This document shows positions 43,478-48,433 of a stretch of DNA of 48,433 nucleotides, piece after piece. This DNA is from Bacteroidetes bacterium MED-G20. GTDB taxonomy: Bacteria > Bacteroidota > Bacteroidia > Flavobacteriales_D > Parvicellaceae. Positions within the stretch are counted from its first letter, which is position 1; every line of letters starts with the position of its first letter. The DNA lies in assembly GCA_905182745.1 (NCBI GenBank), contig CAJJCR010000013.1:1-48433 (forward strand), written 5' to 3'. A program made the translations under genes and the position numbers. The notes beneath the pieces were generated by a model. That model worked only from the letters and a program-made list of their open reading frames with translations. It did not search any database and was not told the origin of the DNA.

Positions 43478-43809
43478 TTATTGAATATAAATTATTTTTT
43501 CTGTAGTGGTCATTTCTACAATATTTATAACCCCCATAAATACACCATCAACTTCAATATCTAAAACAGCAAAACCACCTTGACCATCTTTGTATCCATC
43601 GCTAAAGTCAAAACGGGCAGTTCCATTATTCAAAGTATTTTTAACAACATCATATAGTGGAATATTTGCACCATTTGAATTGTCAAAAAATAGACGAACA
43701 CTTATGTTTTCAATTGGATCATTTGTATTGTTGTCCAAAACTCTAATTATTGCAATAGTTTGATCGGGCTTATAGCAGGAATTTAAAGCTAGAAAAACAT
43801 ATTAATCAT
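43478..43809 (-). CDS. Small lipoprotein with probable one-base deletion near 43793-43797
   Basis: The frame is open from about 43801 to 43478 and reads, after a hydrophobic stretch, LALNSCYKPDQTIAIIRVLD: a lipobox-like Leu-Asn-Ser-Cys. A beta-rich domain follows with DFSDGYKDGQGGFAVLDIEV and a C-terminal TTTEKIIYIQ, a pattern I have seen in small Bacteroidota lipoproteins. No start codon exists in this frame above Cys: a TAA precedes it, but an ATG at 43809 joins it if the A5 run (T5 on the coding strand) is one base longer, giving a short signal MINMFFLALNSC. I regard this as a probable frameshift, not proven. A start at TTG 43738 would lose the lipobox. Confidence 0.5.
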
Positions 43810-43965
43810 GACTTGAAATTATGAAAATCCTATAATATGTTCTTAGCAGATCCATGTTTTTTTATCGCGTTTGATGCATTTAATATTTAAGATAATATTA
43901 AAATATTTTAGATTAATATATACTATTTGTCTTACTTTGCAATATAGAAAAAATACAGGATTTTA

Positions 43966-44687
43966 ATGTTTAGAGCTTTTAGAAATATATTTTTTGGATT
44001 TATAGCCTTTCTTTTTTTTAGTTGTTCGGTCTTTAAAACAAAGAATTCTGTCCCTTATGAAACTAGAGATTGAAATGCTTACATCTCAAGGGACAGTTAG
44101 GCTAAAGCTTTACAATGAAACTCCATTACACAGAGATAATTTTAAAAAATTAGTTGAGAATAAGTTTTACGATGGGATAAAATTTCATAGAGTTATTAAT
44201 GGGTTTATGGCTCAAGCAGGAGATCCCAATTCTAAGAAAGGTGATTTTAAAGGACAATTGGGTCAAAATAGCGAAGGAGAAACAATTACCTGCTGAGATC
44301 AATCCAAATTTATTTCACAAGAAAGGAGCTTTAGCTGCAGCCAGAATGGGGGACAACGTTAATCCGGAAAAAAAATCTAGTGGAAGCCAATTTTATTTTG
44401 TACAAGGCAGAAAACTTTCCTTGCAACAACTGACCCAAATGGAGAATAGAATTAATCAAAAAGACAAGAATTACCAACAAACAGAAAACAACTTTCATTT
44501 TTCTGATACTGCAAAAAAAGTTTATCAGGAGATTGGAGGAACTCCTTTTTTAGATAATGGCTATACCGTTTTTGGAGAAGTTATCCAAGGAATAGAAGTA
44601 ATCGATAAAATTTGTTCTGTTAAAACAGCTAGAGGAGATCGCCCAATAACTGCAGTTACAATTTTATCAGCTAGAATTATTAAATAA
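43966..44687 (+). CDS. Peptidyl-prolyl isomerase (cyclophilin type) lipoprotein, with two frameshifts (about 44052-44054 and 44280-44287)
   Basis: ATG 43966 gives a lipoprotein signal (Cys20 after FIAFLFFS). The frame would stop at 44074, but with one C fewer in CCC it continues as [34 protein letters not shown] and [20 protein letters not shown], the canonical cyclophilin start. A second break in GAAACAATTACC (one A too many) then joins [35 protein letters not shown] and [15 protein letters not shown]. Catalytic Arg, Phe, Met and Gln positions are present. It would assist proline isomerisation in the periplasm at the membrane. pheS begins 2 nt after its stop. Confidence 0.75.
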
Positions 44688-44688
44688 T

Positions 44689-45708
44689 ATGTTTGAAGAT
44701 ATTGATAATATTAATCAAGAAGTTGAAAAATTTCAAAGCAATTCCCTTGAAGAAATAGAGCAGTTTAGGATTTCTTACCTAGGGAAGAAAGGAAAAATAA
44801 CTTTATTATTTGGCGCTTTTAAGGAAGTTCCTGTAGATCAAAAAAAAGAATTTGGAAAACAATTAAATATATTAAAAAACAATTGTCAAGAGAAGATAAA
44901 CAGCTTAAAATCGAAATTATCTACCAACTCTAATAGTAGCAAATCCAATACTGATTATACTATTCCAGGACAACCTATGAATTTTGGTTCTAGGCATCCA
45001 ATTACTTTAATTAGAGATAGAATAACAAATATCTTTTCCCAAATTGGATTTTCAATTTCTGAAGGTCCAGAAATAGAAGACGATTGGCATAATTTCACAG
45101 CTCTTAATTTTCCAAAGGAACACCCTGCAAGAGACATGCAGGATACTTTTTTTATCCAAGACGAAATTGCTTTAAGAACTCATACCTCTTCAGTTCAAGT
45201 TAGAGTGATGGAAAATAACCAACCACCAATAAGAACTATTTCACCAGGCAGGGTTTATAGAAATGAAGCAATTTCAGCAAGAGCACATTGTTTTTTTCAT
45301 CAGATTGAAGGTCTTTATATTGACAAAGATGTCTCATTTGCAGACATGAAAAAAACACTTTTATATTTTACTAAATCTATGTTTGGAAACGAGGCAAAAA
45401 TTAGACTTAGACCGTCTTATTTTCCATTCACTGAACCCTCTGCAGAAGTGGATGTATCTTGTACGATTTGTAATGGAAAGGGTTGTAATGTATGTAAATA
45501 TTCAGGATGGTTAGAAATTATGGGCTGTGGGATGGTAGATCCTAATGTTTTAGAAAATTGTAATATCGACCCGGATGTCTATAGTGGATATGCATTTGGA
45601 ATGGGAGTGGAAAGAATTGCACAGTTAATTTACCAAGTAAATGACTTAAGACTTTATTCTGAAAATGATTGGAGATTTTTAAAACAATTTAGCTCCGAAA
45701 CTTTTTAG
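44689..45708 (+). CDS. pheS: Phenylalanine-tRNA ligase alpha subunit
   Basis: A 339-residue class II synthetase subunit. N-terminal coiled coil (about 1-85), then motif 1 ([13 protein letters not shown]), motif 2 ([20 protein letters not shown]) and motif 3 ([16 protein letters not shown]). Phe-binding residues in FHQIEGLY and the CxxC-like [13 protein letters not shown] insert of some bacterial PheS are visible. It makes the catalytic half of the enzyme whose beta subunit is pheT at 26.3 kb. It is complete, ATG at 44689, immediately after the PPIase gene. Confidence 0.95.
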   Translation: MFEDIDNINQEVEKFQSNSLEEIEQFRISYLGKKGKITLLFGAFKEVPVDQKKEFGKQLNILKNNCQEKINSLKSKLSTNSNSSKSNTDYTIPGQPMNFGSRHPITLIRDRITNIFSQIGFSISEGPEIEDDWHNFTALNFPKEHPARDMQDTFFIQDEIALRTHTSSVQVRVMENNQPPIRTISPGRVYRNEAISARAHCFFHQIEGLYIDKDVSFADMKKTLLYFTKSMFGNEAKIRLRPSYFPFTEPSAEVDVSCTICNGKGCNVCKYSGWLEIMGCGMVDPNVLENCNIDPDVYSGYAFGMGVERIAQLIYQVNDLRLYSENDWRFLKQFSSETF

Positions 45709-46760
45709 AATTCATTTTTGTGTTCCCAGTTGTAGTTTTTCATGGATAAAAGACAACATTTTAATAACTCTATACAGCTTTCAACATCTTTTTTGTGAAC
45801 CATTTCTATAACCTGGTGAATATGTCTTGTTGGGATTGAAAACGCTCCAGCAATAGATCCGCCAGGAGTCATTCTTTGAATACTAGCTGTGTCAGTTCCC
45901 CCAGCTGTAAGTATTTCGTTCTGCCAAGAAATTTTATTTTCAGTTGCTGTTTTTTTCATGAATTTTACCATTCTAGAATCGCAAATGGTACTAGCATCCA
46001 TAATTTTTATTCCTACACCACTACCTAAAGAAGTGATTTTCTCATGTTCACTTGCTCCAGGGACATCGTAAGCAATAGTAGTATCTAAGCCAAATCCAAA
46101 ATCTGGTTTTATTTTTTGAGTAGCAACTTGGGCTCCTCTTATTCCTACTTCTTCTTGAACAGTGAAAACAGCATAAGTATCAAAATTGGGTTTTTCTAAT
46201 TCTTTTAATGTTTCAATGAGAATGAAAACAGCAATTCTGTTGTCCAAACTTTTACAATTTATACAATCTCCCATTTCTATAAGAGCTCTCTCTCTTGTTA
46301 CAGAATCTCCAACAGAAATTATTTTCTCTACTTCTTTTAATTCTAGACCTAAATCTATGTAATAGTCATTAATTTTAGGAACTCTATTTTTTTCTTCATG
46401 TGTCATCACATGAATAGGCTTAGAGCCCATCACTCCAATTACATCTTTTCTCCCGTGAACAATTACTCTTTGAGAAGTCAAAGTTTTTGGATCAAAACCA
46501 CCAAGGGGATGAAACTTTAAGAATCCTTTTTTATCAATATGTGTTACGATAAACCCAATCTCATCCATATGAGCCCCAATCATTACGGATTTTGACGAGT
46601 CAACACCCTTTTTTAAAGCAATAACATTTCCCATATTGTCAATTTCTATATGCTCTACATGGTTCTTTATTTGTTTTAAAACTAAACTCCTAACTCTATT
46701 TTCAAAGCCTGGAGCTCCCGCGGTTTCACAAATTTCTTTAAGTAACTTAATATTGATCAT
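45705..46760 (-). CDS. M42 family metallopeptidase
   Basis: A 351-residue aminopeptidase of the tetrahedral M42 (TET-like) family. The zinc site shows [10 protein letters not shown] (His64, Asp66), the bridging Asp in [10 protein letters not shown], Glu-Glu in [11 protein letters not shown], Asp in FGLDTT and His in [12 protein letters not shown]. It should remove N-terminal residues from short peptides in the cytoplasm. It ends 4 nt inside the convergent pheS end, and, if the pyk frame is restored, follows pyk by 3 nt on the same strand. Confidence 0.93.
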   Translation of the reverse strand: MINIKLLKEICETAGAPGFENRVRSLVLKQIKNHVEHIEIDNMGNVIALKKGVDSSKSVMIGAHMDEIGFIVTHIDKKGFLKFHPLGGFDPKTLTSQRVIVHGRKDVIGVMGSKPIHVMTHEEKNRVPKINDYYIDLGLELKEVEKIISVGDSVTRERALIEMGDCINCKSLDNRIAVFILIETLKELEKPNFDTYAVFTVQEEVGIRGAQVATQKIKPDFGFGLDTTIAYDVPGASEHEKITSLGSGVGIKIMDASTICDSRMVKFMKKTATENKISWQNEILTAGGTDTASIQRMTPGGSIAGAFSIPTRHIHQVIEMVHKKDVESCIELLKCCLLSMKNYNWEHKNEF

Positions 46761-46763
46761 GAC

Positions 46764-48189
46764 TTAATCTATGTAGCTTAGTTTTAACATATTTGTTTTT
46801 CCATTTTCAAGTAAGCGGGATACTTGCAGTATTGATAATTAAATCTCCACTTTCTGCGAAACCTTCTTTTTTTAGTAGATGCGTTATATCTGCAATGGTG
46901 TGATCTGTACTTATTGTCTTATTGTAATAAAAAGTACTAACTCCCCAGACTAAAGACAAGGTACTTAGTAGTTTTTTATTACTAGAAAATACAAATATTT
47001 CAGATTTTGGTCTTTGACTAGAAATCTTGTAAGCAGTATATCCAGAATGTGTCATTGTTATGATCGCTTTTGCTTCTACTCGTTGAGCCAATCTACAGAC
47101 ATTAAAACATATTGAGTCTGTAATAAATCGTTCGTTATTCTTTTTAGGTAGAGTTTCTTTCACATAAATATTGTCAAAATTATTTTCTACTTCGTTGATG
47201 ATTCTTGACATTATTTTAATTACTTCAATAGGATGCTTCCCAACAGAAGTTTCTCCACTTAGCATTACTGCATCTGCTCCATCCATAACGGCATTTGCTA
47301 CATCATTAACTTCAGCCCTGTTTGGTGTAATATTATCCATCATACTTTCCATCATTTGGGTTGCAATAATTACGGGTTTTGCTAAATCTTGAGCCATAGA
47401 GACAATCTTTTTTTGAATTAAAGGAACAGATTCAAGTGGAATTTCTACACCTAAATCCCCTCTTGCAACCATTACTGCATCAGCCTCTACCAATATTCCG
47501 TGAAGGTCATTTACTGCTTCAGGCTTTTCAATCTTTGCTATAATTTTTGCATTTCCGTTGTGACTATTTATTAAATGCCTAAGCTCAATTACTTCTCTTG
47601 CAGATCTTACAAATGAAAATCCAATCCAGTCTACTTTTTGCTCTAAAGCTACCACCAAATCCGCTTTATCTTTTATTGTCAAACTTGAAATACTAATATT
47701 AGTATCAGGTAAATTGAGTCCCTTTTTAGAAAATAACAATCCACCAGCAATTACTTTAGTTTTTACAGTGTCTCTCAGATTAGTTTCTACAATTTCTAAA
47801 TGTATTTTTCCATCATCTAAAAGTACTTTTTCACCTTTTTTTACATCTTTAGGAATCTTATCAATAAATATTTGAGCGGAATTTTTTAAATCTCTTTCTT
47901 TAAGAGTAGTTAAAATAAATTCTTGATTATTTTTAAGTAAAAGTCCTTTTTCTGGCATGTCACCTATTCTTATTTTCGGACCTTGTAAGTCTGCTAGTAT
48001 TGCAGAATGGGTACCTAGCTGCTCATCCACAGTTCGTATTTTTTTAATTGCATTAATATGATCTTGATGAATACCATGAGAAAAATTAACCCTAAAGACG
48101 TTAACCCCTTCCTTAATCATTGATTTTAATACTCCTTCACTAGATGTTGAAGGGCCAACAGTTGCTACAATTTTTGTTCTTTTACTCAT
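46764..48189 (-). CDS. pyk: Pyruvate kinase, with one-base frameshift near the 3' end (about 46808-46814)
   Basis: The enzyme transfers phosphate from PEP to ADP. Substrate residues Arg33, Asn35 and Ser37 are seen in VFRVNFSHG, then KIEKPEAV, MVARGDLGVEIP, ATQMMESM and GADAVMLSGETSVGKHP, with a C-terminal allosteric-type domain. The open frame stops at 46807 (460 residues). One base further, the frame ENGKTNMLKLSYID completes a family-like tail and ends at 46764, 3 nt before the M42 gene. One base is therefore extra in the CTTACTTG region. The start at ATG 48189 gives the expected SKRTKIVATVGPS. It overlaps nothing upstream: the IPExxxVDY gene ends 1 nt before it. Confidence 0.92.
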
Positions 48190-48190
48190 T

Positions 48191-48433
48191 TTAAAAAATT
48201 AAATTTTCTTTTGATTTTAACTGTTCTACTAATACAGAATGCGCGGTTAATATAAATGGAATTTTCCTAAGTTTCTTTAAATAATAATCGCAAGTTTTTT
48301 TTTCATCAGATTTAATCAATAAAAAAAAATCAATGTGAGATTTTTCTGGTATTAACCAGCTTCCTTCGCATTTATAATTCTACTTAGTTCTTCATTTAAA
48401 TTAACATCATTTATATATGAAAAAAATGAAAAA
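48191..48433 (-). CDS. IPExxxVDY family protein, 5' part outside window, probable one-base deletion near 48366-48380
   Basis: The frame ending at 48191 reads GSWLIPEKSHIDFFLLIK, which carries the IPExxx(V/I)D(Y/F) motif that names this Bacteroidota family, and then a hydrophilic tail to the TAA just before pyk. Upstream of about 48370 the matching frame changes: FSYINDVNLNEELSRII continues only if one base is missing. Members are about 150 residues, unknown in function and commonly placed just before pyk, which fits here. Only about the last half is in the window. Confidence 0.6.

Noticed and set aside
43800-43965. Promoter for the PPIase gene
   Set aside because: Only near matches to TAnnTTTG (two with one mismatch each) and no consistent -33 element; not listed.
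37690-48385. Programmed +1 frameshifting as a shared mechanism for the broken genes
   Set aside because: The joints share no slippery codon or stop context, at least two or three need a base added rather than removed, and other genes need none; consensus error or decay explains the pattern with fewer assumptions.
1-48433. CRISPR arrays, insertion sequences, integrases, rRNA, plasmid or phage origins
   Set aside because: No direct repeat array, transposase or recombinase reading frame, or rRNA-like sequence seen on either strand.

Overview
The window is very AT-rich bacterial DNA and almost certainly comes from a member of Bacteroidota, most likely order Flavobacteriales (probably an aquatic, Cryomorphaceae-like lineage). 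The evidence is a type IX secretion set (PorZ, the gliding lipoprotein GldH, one type A and one type B T9SS cargo protein), several Bacteroidota-specific families (DUF4837, DUF4292, IPExxxVDY, Omp28-like), TAnnTTTG promoter elements and frequent TTG/GTG starts. Genus or species cannot be named from the sequence. I saw no CRISPR array, insertion sequence, prophage or rRNA.

Layout. 1-4.4 kb: end of an AI-2E-type transporter, a 1048-residue T9SS cargo protein with a strong terminator, and tRNA-Arg(TCG). 4.4-11.8 kb (plus strand): porZ, cvpA-like, holB, gldH, a PLP aminotransferase, a lytic transglycosylase and a membrane protein. 11.8-17.9 kb: mainly minus-strand envelope and hypothetical genes (DUF4837 lipoprotein, putative outer-membrane protein, coiled-coil membrane protein, MORN protein, FAD oxidoreductase, LysE exporter), with comF on the plus strand. 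18-22.4 kb: two overlapping exported amidohydrolase-like genes whose active sites are partly lost. 22.5-25 kb: small membrane protein, hflX, threonine dehydrogenase-like gene. 25-29 kb: pheT and an acyltransferase, divergent from tRNA-Phe. 29-36.7 kb: small membrane protein plus HTH regulator, sensor kinase, gpmI, T9SS type B protein, M20 dipeptidase, LEA-like lipoprotein, and a small-gene island with palindromes and a HIRAN-like protein. 36.7-43.2 kb: a minus-strand envelope cluster read as enoyl-CoA hydratase - flippase - dut - TPR lipoprotein/exported protein - DUF4292 - M23 peptidase. 43.3-48.4 kb: small lipoprotein, peptidyl-prolyl isomerase, pheS, M42 peptidase, pyk and an IPExxxVDY gene that runs off the end.

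The most striking feature is that at least eleven, probably twelve, single-base frame disruptions interrupt genes that are otherwise convincingly conserved. One is in porZ near 4.49 kb; the rest lie between 37.6 and 48.4 kb. About nine look like one extra base and three like one missing base. In every case the other reading frame continues the same protein family without loss of residues. The simplest reading is local consensus error, but a biological explanation (recent decay, or frameshifting/slippage) cannot be excluded from sequence alone. I therefore annotate the reconstructed full genes and give the position of each break.

Beyond that, the candidate novelty is modest: operator-like inverted repeats in front of two uncharacterised small-gene pairs (29.0 and 36.0 kb), and a pair of amidohydrolase-fold proteins that have lost their metal-binding motif. 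I found no clear new multi-gene defence or biosynthetic system.
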